Assembly: GCA_947445035.1 (NCBI GenBank)
Contig: CANFCK010000011.1
Span: 17,567-81,566 of the forward strand
Origin: Deltaproteobacteria bacterium
Lineage (GTDB): Bacteria; Myxococcota_A; UBA796; SXON01
DNA: 64,000 bases
Direction of reading: 5' to 3'
Shown here: positions 28,281 to 37,328 of the stretch, one piece after another
How the letters are laid out: each line of letters opens with the position of its first letter
Position numbering within the stretch: the first letter of the stretch is position 1
Translations under genes and position numbers: made by a program
The notes under the pieces: generated by a model
Told to the model about the DNA's origin: nothing
The model's input: the letters and a program-made list of their open reading frames with translations, nothing else
The model's database searches: none

Positions 28281-28901
28281 ATGCCAGCGAACCGGGACGC
28301 GCTGGCGGCGGCGGTTTTGGGGACGACGCTGGCGCTCTTGGCCTGGCCCTTTCCCGTGTTTGCGCTCTGGTTTGGCGCGATCGGGCTCGGCGCGGCCGTG
28401 CTCGCCGCCATGGGGGTGCCACTGTGGTCCAAGCAGGCGGCCTGGACGCTTATCGTGGGGGCGCCGGGGCCGAATGTCCGCCACATCGAGCTGCTTGCCC
28501 TCGACGTACGCCGGCCGCGCCGTTGGTTGGCCGGCGTGGCGGCGGTGCCGGCGGTCGTCTCGCTTTTGACGCCGGGAACTTTTTGGGGGCTGGCGGCCGG
28601 GCTCGTCGCCATCGGCGCGTGTGCGCTGGATTTCGCCAAGGCGCGGGCGTTGTCGATCGAGGCCGTCGAGGCCTGGGTCGCGGCGCGTGCGGGCCGGGAC
28701 GGTTGCCTGGTGCTGGTGTCCACAGCCGGTTCGGCCTACGGCGAGGGGGTGTCGGCGGTGGTGGACTGGTTCGGATTGGCCGGCGGCGGGCTCTCGGTCA
28801 CGATCGACGAAGAAGGGGACAGCGGTGTACGGCGGCGCCTTGCCGATCTGGGCATCGGAGGAGGGGCCGATGTGGTGGCTGGCGACCGCGCTCGCGTCTG
28901 A
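28281..28901 (+). CDS. Membrane protein of unknown function
   Basis: I chose ATG 28281; an in-frame TTG at 28152 would add a low-complexity stretch. 206 residues with two hydrophobic hairpins (about 6-42 and 80-112), then a soluble tail of about 90 residues with SVTIDEEGDSGV. No recognised family. Bases 28058-28280 hold no other gene and probably carry the divergent promoters. The end overlaps the next gene by 32 bases. Confidence 0.45.
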   Translation: MPANRDALAAAVLGTTLALLAWPFPVFALWFGAIGLGAAVLAAMGVPLWSKQAAWTLIVGAPGPNVRHIELLALDVRRPRRWLAGVAAVPAVVSLLTPGTFWGLAAGLVAIGACALDFAKARALSIEAVEAWVAARAGRDGCLVLVSTAGSAYGEGVSAVVDWFGLAGGGLSVTIDEEGDSGVRRRLADLGIGGGADVVAGDRARV

Positions 28902-30588
28902 GCTGTCCGGCACCCTGACCGGCGCCGCGGGGGAGCCCGTTGTCGGCGCGACGGTGTACGCCTACGACTCTCGCTTCAACTACGCCAGCGCTCAGACGCG
29001 CAGCGGCGGGGAGTGGTCCATCACCGGCCTGTCGGCCGATCGGTACCGCCTTCGGTTCTTGCCACCCAACTACGACCCTCACGGTGATCGTTTCTTCGGG
29101 GGCGCGTGGAGCGCCTGCGACAGCGATCCCGTCGAGCTTTCGGAGGGGGTGAGCGCCCTCGCGGACCTCGATGAATCGTTGGCCGTCGGGGCCGCCGTCA
29201 GCGGCAGGGTGACCGATCTGGGGGGAAATCCAATCCCCGGGATGCGAGTGTCGCTTTACGGCGCCGAGGACCGGACCTCGCTCATCATCCGGGGAGACAA
29301 CAGCGACGAAGACGGCGGCTTTTCCATCGTGGGCCTCGACGCGGACGCGACCGCGTCGCGGTTTTACCTTGTGGTCGCCGGTGACGGCTGGCCGGAGCAG
29401 TGGTTGGGCGGGCAGTACGAGGAAGGCGCCGGCGAGGTGCTCGCGCTGCGGGCCGGAGAGTCCGGGACGGTTGGGGACGTCGCGTTGCTCGATGGCATCC
29501 GCCTCTCGGGGGTAATTTCGGGTCCGGCAGGTCCGGTCACCTCGGGCACGGCCTACGCCTACGCCAGCTCCCAGGTCCTGGGGGTCACCATCGGCGCCGA
29601 TGGCCGCTACGTGGCCGATGGTTTGCCCCCGGGCGATGTGGTGACCTGGGCGTCGTCCCCTGGCCACGCCACCACCTACTACCCCGACGCGGACCGTCCA
29701 GGCGGGACGCTGTCGGTGCCCGACGAAGGGGACGACGTCACCATCGACCTGTACTTGCCAGAGGACAGTACGCTCACGTTCCACGCCACGGGCGAGGGCG
29801 ACATTGCCTCCACCTCGGTGCTGCTCTACAACGACACGTACAGCGTGGGCCGCGGCGACCAGTTCGACGCGTCCGACAAGGTGGTCCTCCCGGGGCTCTG
29901 GCCTGGCGACTACACCCTGTACGTGTCGGGGAGCTCCGGGGGCTTCGTCTCGGGGTTCATGGGGGACGAATCGGGCGAGCGCACGCTCTATGAGGTCGAT
30001 GGCGACACGGTGATCGACGTCGTCCTCACCCCCGCGGCCACCCTGTCGGGCACGGTCATCGACGACGACGGTGCCCCGGTCTACGGCGCGACCGTGCTGG
30101 TAACGGAGGACTCGGGCGAGGCGCGCACCTGGTCGTCGAGCTCCGGGCGCGATGGCGCCTGGACCGTCTCTGGCGTCGCGGCAGCGACCGTCTCGGTGGG
30201 GGTCAGCTACGCGTGGTACTGCGCGGTCGACCCCGGCTGGGCGCCGATGTGGATCGACGCGTCTCGGACCGACGCGGGCGCTGGGCTTTTCTCCCTGAGC
30301 GTTGGAGAGGCGGTCAGCGGCGTCGATCTGGTCCTGCCGCGTGACGACGATCACGACAGCATGGGGGACCGCTGGGAAGAGGCCAATGGCCTGGACTCCG
30401 AGCGCGACGACGGCGCCGAGGATGCCGATGGGGACGGCTTCACCAACGCGGTTGAGTGGCAACTCGACACCGACCCCACCGATGCGCGCGTCGCCGGGGA
30501 GTGTGGGCAACCGGGGTGCGCGGCCGGAGTGGGGCTCCTGCCGGTCGCCGTCCTGGCCGTGGTCAGCCGCCGCCGGCGCCCACGATGA
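28870..30588 (+). CDS. Surface protein with carboxypeptidase-regulatory-like repeats and MYXO-CTERM-like tail
   Basis: ATG 28870 gives a short leader (MWWLATALASE). At least five CarboxypepD_reg/SdrD-B-like units of the form LSGTLTGAAGEPVVGATVYAY with SITGLSADRYRL. Near the C-terminus an EF-hand/thrombospondin-3-like calcium loop cluster (DDDHDSMGDRW, EDADGDGFTN), then CGQPGC, a hydrophobic segment and SRRRRPR, which is the layout of the MYXO-CTERM sorting tail. 572 residues; expected at the cell surface. Coupled to the L,D-transpeptidase by ATGA. Confidence 0.7.
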   Translation: MWWLATALASELSGTLTGAAGEPVVGATVYAYDSRFNYASAQTRSGGEWSITGLSADRYRLRFLPPNYDPHGDRFFGGAWSACDSDPVELSEGVSALADLDESLAVGAAVSGRVTDLGGNPIPGMRVSLYGAEDRTSLIIRGDNSDEDGGFSIVGLDADATASRFYLVVAGDGWPEQWLGGQYEEGAGEVLALRAGESGTVGDVALLDGIRLSGVISGPAGPVTSGTAYAYASSQVLGVTIGADGRYVADGLPPGDVVTWASSPGHATTYYPDADRPGGTLSVPDEGDDVTIDLYLPEDSTLTFHATGEGDIASTSVLLYNDTYSVGRGDQFDASDKVVLPGLWPGDYTLYVSGSSGGFVSGFMGDESGERTLYEVDGDTVIDVVLTPAATLSGTVIDDDGAPVYGATVLVTEDSGEARTWSSSSGRDGAWTVSGVAAATVSVGVSYAWYCAVDPGWAPMWIDASRTDAGAGLFSLSVGEAVSGVDLVLPRDDDHDSMGDRWEEANGLDSERDDGAEDADGDGFTNAVEWQLDTDPTDARVAGECGQPGCAAGVGLLPVAVLAVVSRRRRPR

Positions 30589-31406
30589 CGCCGGCCTCCT
30601 CGCACGCGCCCCCGCCCCCGACCGGAACCACATCCAGGCGCGCGCCCCGCTCCGTACGCATCGGCAGCGTCTGGTTGCTCTGCCTGGCCTTGTGTGGCCT
30701 CGCAACCGACGGCGAGGCCGGGACGCTCCGCGAGCCGACGCTCTACGACGCCGCTGGCGGTCTCAGCGCCAAGGCCAGGCAGGCGCTCGCTACTGGACGT
30801 CGCCCGATGGTCCAGGCGCTTTTCACCGCCGCCAGACTGTCCTTCCCGCCGCGTTCGATGGTCTTTCGGGTGTTCAAGGACGTCGGCCGACTCGACGTGT
30901 GGGGCGCCGATTCTGGGCGGCTGGTTCCGGTCGCGACGTACGGTGTCTGCTACGCCTCGGGCGGGCTCGGCCCCAAACGAAAGGAAGGGGACTCGCAGGT
31001 TCCCGAAGGTTTCTACACCCTGGACCTGTTCAACCCGCGGAGTAGTTACCACCTGTCGATGAGGGTGAGCTACCCGAATCGCTCCGATCGAATCCTCGGC
31101 CACCCCAAGACGCCCGGCGGGGCGATCATGATTCACGGCTCGTGTGTCTCGATTGGCTGCCTCGCCATGTCCGACGAGCGCATCGAGGAGCTGTGGGCGA
31201 TGGCCGCCGCGATGCGTGACGCCAAACGAACAGTGGCGGTCCACATCCTTCCGACGCACGACATCGCCGCGCTGGTGGCGACCGGCGCCCAACCCGAGCA
31301 CCACGCGTTCTGGCGAAACCTCGACGAGGGGGACCGCGTCGTGCGGGATGAGGGACGGCTCCCGATTGTCAGCGTCGCCAAGGACGGAGTCTACACCTTT
31401 CGGTAG
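30585..31406 (+). CDS. L,D-transpeptidase (YkuD/YafK-like)
   Basis: 273 residues with an N-terminal membrane anchor or signal peptide (IGSVWLLCLALCGLA, preceded by basic residues). The catalytic box IHGSCVSIGCLAMSDERI contains the conserved His and nucleophilic Cys of the YkuD domain and the GCxAM form found in YafK-like enzymes. It should cross-link peptidoglycan or detach/attach proteins from it. The ATG overlaps the preceding stop, linking it to the MYXO-CTERM-like surface protein. Confidence 0.8.
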   Translation: MTPASSHAPPPPTGTTSRRAPRSVRIGSVWLLCLALCGLATDGEAGTLREPTLYDAAGGLSAKARQALATGRRPMVQALFTAARLSFPPRSMVFRVFKDVGRLDVWGADSGRLVPVATYGVCYASGGLGPKRKEGDSQVPEGFYTLDLFNPRSSYHLSMRVSYPNRSDRILGHPKTPGGAIMIHGSCVSIGCLAMSDERIEELWAMAAAMRDAKRTVAVHILPTHDIAALVATGAQPEHHAFWRNLDEGDRVVRDEGRLPIVSVAKDGVYTFR

Positions 31407-31431
31407 GCGTTCCCCGGCGTCCGCGGTCGGC

Positions 31432-32979
31432 TCACTCCCCCCGCTCCACCCGCCATCCTTCCCCCCAGACCATCGTCGCCTTGCTGATCGGGGTGCCGGG
31501 ATGGTTCGCCTCTACCTCTGCGAGGGTAGCGTTGATTGCCGGTGCTTCATTTCCCGGGTGCACCAGCGACGCCGAGCCGGGTGCTCGTAGAAACAATCGC
31601 CCGCTGCCATCGGGACGGTTCTGCCCCAAGCCAGCGCCCGCCGGATACCACGCCTCACAATCGAAGCGGTTGTATTTGGTGAGCGGCCATCGGCGGGTCG
31701 CCTTCCCCTCCGCGTCCATCAGCACCACCCCCTCGGTGACGCCGGCGCTGACGAGCGCGTCATCGAGTCCGGTGGGAACGCACCAGTAGTCGTCGGCGAG
31801 CTCGCGCCAGACCTTCGGAAAAGTAAATGCCACTCCGGCGATCAATACAACGACGCCCAGACGGGGACGCCACCCCAAGACAACGCCGAGGGCGGGCAAG
31901 GCCAGCAGGTAGAGGCCGTGCCAGAAGCGCGCGCCGTACGCGACGCCATGGTACCAATACAAGCCGTAGGCCAGCGGGCCGGCCAACGCGGCGACGACCA
32001 CGGCCAACGGGAGTACCCGCCGCCGCAACGCCAGAACCGCACCCACCGCCGCGAGCACGGCCCCGCCGGGGATGCCGATCAGCAGCCGATCGAAGAAGCG
32101 CGCGTTCGCGGAGAGGGATTCCATCCCCATCGCCAGGGTGTACCCGGTCTTCGCGTACCGCCCCATGCAGCCGCGGTCGGCGCCAAAACCGAGGCGGTTG
32201 CAGCCTTCGCGCCACGTCACCCCCCAGTCGGTGCCCTTGGCGAAGTATTGTTCCACCGCAAACGTAAGCGGCGACCCGGCGTAGAGTTGGTTGCTGGCCA
32301 GCAGCAGGGCCATCGCAACAGCGGGACCCACCACGAGGCGTAGATCTCGCAGCGACAGGGCCGCCCACACCAGAAGCGGCCCCCCCAGCACCAGCCCGTC
32401 CAGCGGCCTCGCCACCATCACCATGCCCACGGCTGCGCCGGCCAGTCCGGCTCTTCCTGCGGTGATCGCCGCGACCGCCGCGAGTCCACACACCAGCACC
32501 AGCGTGTGACTCATCATCGACGCGCCCAGGGCAAGGACCCCCGGAGAGAGCGCTGCCACCGCACTCGCAGCCAGCGCCTCCTGCCGACGGAGCTTCCGCG
32601 CGAACGCCGCCCACGTCAACCACGGTAGCGTCGCCGCCAAGAGCGGATTGACCAGCCACGGGAGGCCGAGGCCCGCTCCCAGCGCCAAAACCAGCGGCCA
32701 GCCCGGCGGGAAAACCCCGAACCACTGCGGCGAGAGCTGTTGGAACTCCCCCGCGACCAGCCCGCCGTCGATCGGGGCCGGCGCCCACGCCATCCCCGCG
32801 GCGTACAGGCGGGCCTGGAACAGGTAGGCCTGCTCGTCCTGCACGTGGGCGATGCCGCCAAGCGCGGTCCACGCCGTCGTGGCACAGAGTCCGAAGCTCA
32901 GCAGGGATAGCATCGCGAGCCAGGCGCGCGGGGTCGACGGGAGCGGGGTCACTCGGCTCCCAAGCGCATCGGATGTCAC
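31432..32979 (-). CDS. ArnT/PMT-like GT-C membrane glycosyltransferase candidate
   Basis: 515 residues from GTG 32979, with about eleven membrane segments through residue 390 and a periplasmic C-terminal domain. The first loop carries HVQDEQAYLFQARLYAAG, the Asp-Glu placement expected for the metal-binding site of GT-C enzymes. RFWHGLYLLALPALGVVLGW is typical of this superfamily. Donor and acceptor unknown. Confidence 0.6.
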   Translation of the reverse strand: MTSDALGSRVTPLPSTPRAWLAMLSLLSFGLCATTAWTALGGIAHVQDEQAYLFQARLYAAGMAWAPAPIDGGLVAGEFQQLSPQWFGVFPPGWPLVLALGAGLGLPWLVNPLLAATLPWLTWAAFARKLRRQEALAASAVAALSPGVLALGASMMSHTLVLVCGLAAVAAITAGRAGLAGAAVGMVMVARPLDGLVLGGPLLVWAALSLRDLRLVVGPAVAMALLLASNQLYAGSPLTFAVEQYFAKGTDWGVTWREGCNRLGFGADRGCMGRYAKTGYTLAMGMESLSANARFFDRLLIGIPGGAVLAAVGAVLALRRRVLPLAVVVAALAGPLAYGLYWYHGVAYGARFWHGLYLLALPALGVVLGWRPRLGVVVLIAGVAFTFPKVWRELADDYWCVPTGLDDALVSAGVTEGVVLMDAEGKATRRWPLTKYNRFDCEAWYPAGAGLGQNRPDGSGRLFLRAPGSASLVHPGNEAPAINATLAEVEANHPGTPISKATMVWGEGWRVERGE

Positions 32980-33017
32980 TACCGCTGTGGTACCCTCGCC
33001 GCCACCCCCGAGTGCCC

Positions 33018-34058
33018 ATGCTCCTACTCGCCGCGCACGCCTTCGCCGCCGACATCATGCTCCGCAACGACACCAACCTGACCGACGAGTACGACAAGCG
33101 CGATCAGGTGGCGTGGCTCAGCTTCCCCGAGTGCGCCATCTCGGTGCTCACCGGCGACGCCGCCGACCTGCCCATCGACATCGGCACCGTCTTTGTCTAC
33201 CTCGGCACCAACACCGGAAATGACGATGGTGTCGCGACATTCAGTGAGGTTGGCATCCAGCGGCTCGACGAGGGTAGCGCACCCACGATCGGCGGGATGG
33301 ACTGGGGCCCGGAGGTGTTCAGCATGACGGTGTCCAGCACCACGATCAACGCGCTGGACCTGGTCGACTCCACCAACGGGTGGAGCGCGCTGCCCTACAC
33401 CACCGGCAGCGTCGCGGTCTGGGTCTGCCCGCCCGACCCGACGACGGGCGAAAGCTGGCCGTTCAACGGCGCCGCCGACCAATCCGGCATCATCATCGAC
33501 AACGACAGCCCCAACACTGGCAGCTACCTGTTCGATGGCGAAAAGATCGTGCCGCTTTCGGTCCACGCGGATGGGGCCTGGGTGATCCGGGCCAGCGTCG
33601 AGGATGCCGACATCGGGGACGCGGACACCGACACCGACACCGATTCTGACACCGACGCCGATTCTGACACCGACACCGACACCGATACCGACACCAATCT
33701 AAGCGTCAGCAGCGTCACCCCCGCGGATACCGTGGTCGGCGAGGCGGTGAGCATTGCCATCCTCGGCACCGGCTTCGAGGCAGGGCTGCAGCTCTACGTC
33801 GGCGGGCTCGCAGCGTCGGGAGTGAGCCTGTCGGGGGACACGGCGATCGCCGCGACCTCGCCCAGCGCGTTGCCGGCGGGCGTGCACGACGTGATGGTGA
33901 CCAATGCCGACGGCGGCAGCTCCACGCTGGCGGGGGCGTTCACCGTCACCGAGGAGGCTGGGGCGTGCGGATGCGCGGCCGCTACAGCGGCAGCAAGCGC
34001 GTGGGGGCTCTTGGCGGCGGCGGGGCTGGTGGCGCGGCGGCGGTTCAGCGTCGGGTAG
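33018..34058 (+). CDS. Secreted IPT/TIG-domain protein with MYXO-CTERM-like tail
   Basis: ATG 33018 gives MLLLAAHAFA/AD, a signal peptide. Residues about 10-195 form an unrecognised beta-rich domain. A DTDTDSDTD linker follows (about 202-226), then an IPT/TIG Ig-like domain (SSVTPADTVVGEAVSIAILG ... VTNADGGSS), and finally CGCAAA, a hydrophobic stretch and ARRRFSVG, the layout of a MYXO-CTERM tail. 346 residues. Probably cell-surface. Confidence 0.65.
   Translation: MLLLAAHAFAADIMLRNDTNLTDEYDKRDQVAWLSFPECAISVLTGDAADLPIDIGTVFVYLGTNTGNDDGVATFSEVGIQRLDEGSAPTIGGMDWGPEVFSMTVSSTTINALDLVDSTNGWSALPYTTGSVAVWVCPPDPTTGESWPFNGAADQSGIIIDNDSPNTGSYLFDGEKIVPLSVHADGAWVIRASVEDADIGDADTDTDTDSDTDADSDTDTDTDTDTNLSVSSVTPADTVVGEAVSIAILGTGFEAGLQLYVGGLAASGVSLSGDTAIAATSPSALPAGVHDVMVTNADGGSSTLAGAFTVTEEAGACGCAAATAAASAWGLLAAAGLVARRRFSVG
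33618..33695 (+). repeat. In-frame DTD/DSD-coding tandem repeat
   Basis: GACACCGACACCGATTCTGAC modules almost identical at nucleotide level to 7523-7645, again with TCT for serine. It forms the linker between the two domains of this protein. Confidence 0.8.
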
Positions 34059-34061
34059 GTT

Positions 34062-34134
34062 GGCGGCCGCGCCTTCGGCGCGCCGGGCTGTCTCTGCGGC
34101 CCGCGGCGGGCCTCCGCTCCATCCCTGCCGCGGG
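34062..34134 (+). repeat. Dispersed intergenic hairpin repeat, family 2, copy A
   Basis: Begins 3 bp after the stop of the IPT/TIG gene. Leading hairpin CGCGCC-TTC-GGCGCG, then GCCGGGCTGTCTCTGCGG, then CTCCATCCCTGCCGCG. Over about 70 bp it matches 55543-55613 at roughly three bases in four. Confidence 0.6.
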
Positions 34135-34164
34135 CGCCCGGCGTCAGTTGGCGCCCGTTCCGAA

Positions 34165-34455
34165 CCTCCGACACCCTCCGGCGAGGTCGCAGCCGACGCG
34201 TCGAAGGCGGCCGCTGCGCTGGCCGCCTTCGACGCGGCGCTGGTTCGCCGAAGTGGTGACGTCCCGCTCCTGTCGGGGAAGGCGGTGCTGCACGTCCCGC
34301 CGAGCTTCGATTACCTCGGCGCCTCCGATTGTGACCGCGTGCTCCAGGCGTGGGGAAATCCTGCCTCGCCGGACACCCTCGGGATGCTGCTTCCGGAAGG
34401 CGCCAGCGTGTTCGCAGAGGCGATGTGGGCAGTGGTCATCACCTACACCGGACTC
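34165..34455 (+). pseudogene. DUF2167 N-terminal fragment
   Basis: In frame +1 the stretch LLSGKAVLHVPPSFDYLGAS followed by VLQAWGNPASPDTLGMLLPE and WAVVITYTG matches the conserved N-terminal block of DUF2167 membrane proteins. There is no start codon or signal peptide upstream, and the rest of the family (another 150 or more residues) is missing; the frame runs into sequence antisense to the next gene. Confidence 0.5.
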
Positions 34456-34481
34456 CGCCTGAACACCCCCACTCGCTCAAC

Positions 34482-34736
34482 CTACAACCGTTCGGGCAGC
34501 ACAATCAGCTCCGCGAACCGGTTGATGGCGCGGCGCCGGTCGGGCTCCGCCTCCCTCCCCAACTCGCCGCTCCGTTGTGCGTCGGCGTAGTGGGTCAGCG
34601 TGTAGCCGGGCTCCTTGCGACCGCGCTTGAGCACCCAGATCGTGCCGTCGGGGAGGTCGCCGACGACGAGGCCGAACGGGCCATCGACGGCGTGAAGCAC
34701 GTCGTTGAGCGTGTGGGGGAAGTGCGCGCGGGGCAT
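34482..34736 (-). CDS. Hypothetical 84-residue protein
   Basis: ATG 34736. Soluble, with strand-like DGPFGLVVGDLPDGTIWVLK and a C-terminal helix RRRAINRFAELIVL. No family recognised. It faces the DUF2167 fragment and lies downstream of the YchJ-like gene with a 40-bp gap. Confidence 0.45.
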   Translation of the reverse strand: MPRAHFPHTLNDVLHAVDGPFGLVVGDLPDGTIWVLKRGRKEPGYTLTHYADAQRSGELGREAEPDRRRAINRFAELIVLPERL

Positions 34737-34776
34737 CGGGAGTTGAGGCAATAACCCGCGCGTGGCTGCCGTCGGG

Positions 34777-35220
34777 TCAGGGGTTGACCTTCGGCGGTAG
34801 CGCCAGCCGGTCCCCATCGACATACAGCCACTGTCCGTCGCGACGCACAAAGCGGCTGCGCTCGCCGAAGCTGACGTCGGTTCCGGCGTGGGCGAGCGTG
34901 GCAAAGAACGTGACCTCGCCGGTGTCGCCCGACGCCGAAGCCGCGCGAACCTCCAGGCCGTCGAAGCTGACGTTCTCGCTGAACTGCCGCACCTCGGCGG
35001 CCCACGTCTGGGCGTCGGGGTTCGCCTTCGGCCCCGCCGGGTCCGTGGTGCGCATCACGTAGGCGATGTTGCCGACGGCGTAAGCGGTGTAGCGCGACCG
35101 CATCAGCGCCTCGGGGGTCAGCGCGGAAGTGCCGGCGAGCGCAGGGAGGCAGCAGCCCTTCGCCTTACGTCCGGAGTCGCAACGGCAGGGCGCGTTGGCG
35201 GAAAGGCGACGCACGCTCAT
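34777..35220 (-). CDS. YchJ/UPF0225 family SEC-C motif protein
   Basis: ATG 35220, overlapping the upstream stop (ATGA). 147 residues. The zinc-binding SEC-C-like start APCRCDSGRKAKGCC is followed by ALTPEALMRSRYTAYAVGN, the hallmark of YchJ proteins, and an NTF2-like remainder (TFFATLAHAGTDVSF). The zinc ligands are C-x-C ... CC. Biochemical role unknown in the family. Confidence 0.8.
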   Translation of the reverse strand: MSVRRLSANAPCRCDSGRKAKGCCLPALAGTSALTPEALMRSRYTAYAVGNIAYVMRTTDPAGPKANPDAQTWAAEVRQFSENVSFDGLEVRAASASGDTGEVTFFATLAHAGTDVSFGERSRFVRRDGQWLYVDGDRLALPPKVNP

Positions 35221-36011
35221 TTTGCAGCGGCGGCGGTGGCGCTGTTGACCCAGCTTTCGTCCAACCAGGTGAGGGGGGCGGCGTGGGCGCGAAGGGTGCG
35301 GTCGGCGGCGTCGGCGGGATCGTCGGCGACGGCGGGTCCCGCGTGGGCCTTGGCGTAGAGCACCCAGCTCGCCAGCGCAAAGTGGTGGAGGAAGGGGGAG
35401 TAGGGGTGGGCCGCGAATCGGTCCAGGCACGCCACCGCCTCGTCAGCATCGCGACAGGTAGACAGCGCGGTTGCCGCGTCGAAGAGCAGCTCCCGCAGCG
35501 CTTCGAACGCGGCTTCGGGCGCGTCACTCACCCCCTGAAAGAGCGTCGCCAGCGCCGTTTCGGAGAGACCGGCCGCCAGCGCGACTTCGGCGAAAAGCGG
35601 CACCTGGCTTTGGAGGTAGGCGACCCGTCTGCCGGTCCCCAGCATGTGGCCGATGGCGTACAGATCGAAGGCGCTCGCAATCGATTCGCCCAGAAACATC
35701 GCGGCCGCTGTGGGCGCGTGCCCCGTGGCGAGCGCCTTGGCGGCGGCGTGGTGCCACGCCGCATGGGCCAAGACATCGGCGTCGATGCTGTCGTCCACCA
35801 GTACGTCGTTGCCGTCGGCTGCGTGCCAGTAGGTGAGGTTGAGGAAGAGCACCCGAGCGGGGTGGGCGTGCGGCGATCCCGCCTCCGGGGCGCGAAACAG
35901 GAACCCGTCGGTCACCAGCATCCGTTTGAGCCCCGCGTACCCCGTAATCGAGCGAAACGAACGTTCGCCGCGAATTTTCAGCTCGGCGATGGAGAGGCGA
36001 CGGAGGCGCAT
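35217..36011 (-). CDS. Hypothetical protein coupled to YchJ-like gene
   Basis: 264 residues, mainly helical, soluble. His-rich segment AHAAWHHAAAKAL, then FLGESIASAFDLYAIGHML, which could bind metal, but no HExxH or other named motif. The start MRLRRLSIAELKIRGERS is a plausible true N-terminus. Function unknown. Confidence 0.55.
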   Translation of the reverse strand: MRLRRLSIAELKIRGERSFRSITGYAGLKRMLVTDGFLFRAPEAGSPHAHPARVLFLNLTYWHAADGNDVLVDDSIDADVLAHAAWHHAAAKALATGHAPTAAAMFLGESIASAFDLYAIGHMLGTGRRVAYLQSQVPLFAEVALAAGLSETALATLFQGVSDAPEAAFEALRELLFDAATALSTCRDADEAVACLDRFAAHPYSPFLHHFALASWVLYAKAHAGPAVADDPADAADRTLRAHAAPLTWLDESWVNSATAAAAK

Positions 36012-36159
36012 CCGCGGGGGATAACGCTGGCCTACGCGGCGGGCACGTCAAGCGAGGGGAGTAGGCGCGCCGACGTCATCGGCGGCGCCGCCAACGCGTT
36101 TCTTGGCAACGGCGCCGCCGGGCCGCGCTCGCCCTCCAACCAACTCGCGAAGTGTTCGG

Positions 36160-36611
36160 TCACTTGTCGACTTGGTTGGCAGCGGCGTTCGAACGGTCGC
36201 GCCCCCACCCCCACGCCAGACCTACGGCAGGGAGGGCGACGAGATCGGTCGGGTCCATCATCAAGGCCACCCGAGTCGGCGCTGAGGCGCCCAGCCACGC
36301 CCGAACAGGGTATTGCAACCACCCAAGCCCGACCTCGTAGACTTCGTGGCATACCGGAATCGTCTTCACGGCGGCAAATACCAGAGCGGTGGCAACGCAA
36401 CAGAAGAGCAGCGCCCGTTTTGAGACAGGGCCGCCGCACCATTCCCACAACGACTGCAAGAACAGCGGGAAATAGGCCAGCCCGGCGACGTCTGACAACT
36501 TCCCGGTGACGAGCCCAGGGGCCGCCGCTTTCAGGTAGTGGTCGTTGAACAGAAGCAGCGCCACGGCGCCGATCACGCCGGGGTGCAGGAGCCCGCCGCC
36601 CCGGCCTCGGT

Positions 36612-36615
<4 letters not shown>
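36160..36615 (-). CDS. Small polytopic membrane protein
   Basis: 151 residues with three or four hydrophobic segments and a conserved-looking first loop (LLFNDHYLKAAAPGLVTGKL then SDVAGLAYFPL). ATG overlaps the upstream stop (ATGA). No known function. Bases 36016-36159 downstream hold no convincing gene. Confidence 0.5.
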
Positions 36616-37199
<584 letters not shown>

Positions 37200-37328
37200 G
37201 AGAACTCGGGGTTGCTCTCTTCAGCACGGGGCGTGCCAGCTGCGCGCCGCGGCTCCACAAGCACGATGCCATCGATGTCCTCGCTGCTGCACCCGCTTCC
37301 CCGGCAAGCCGAGCGCGACACCGCGATC

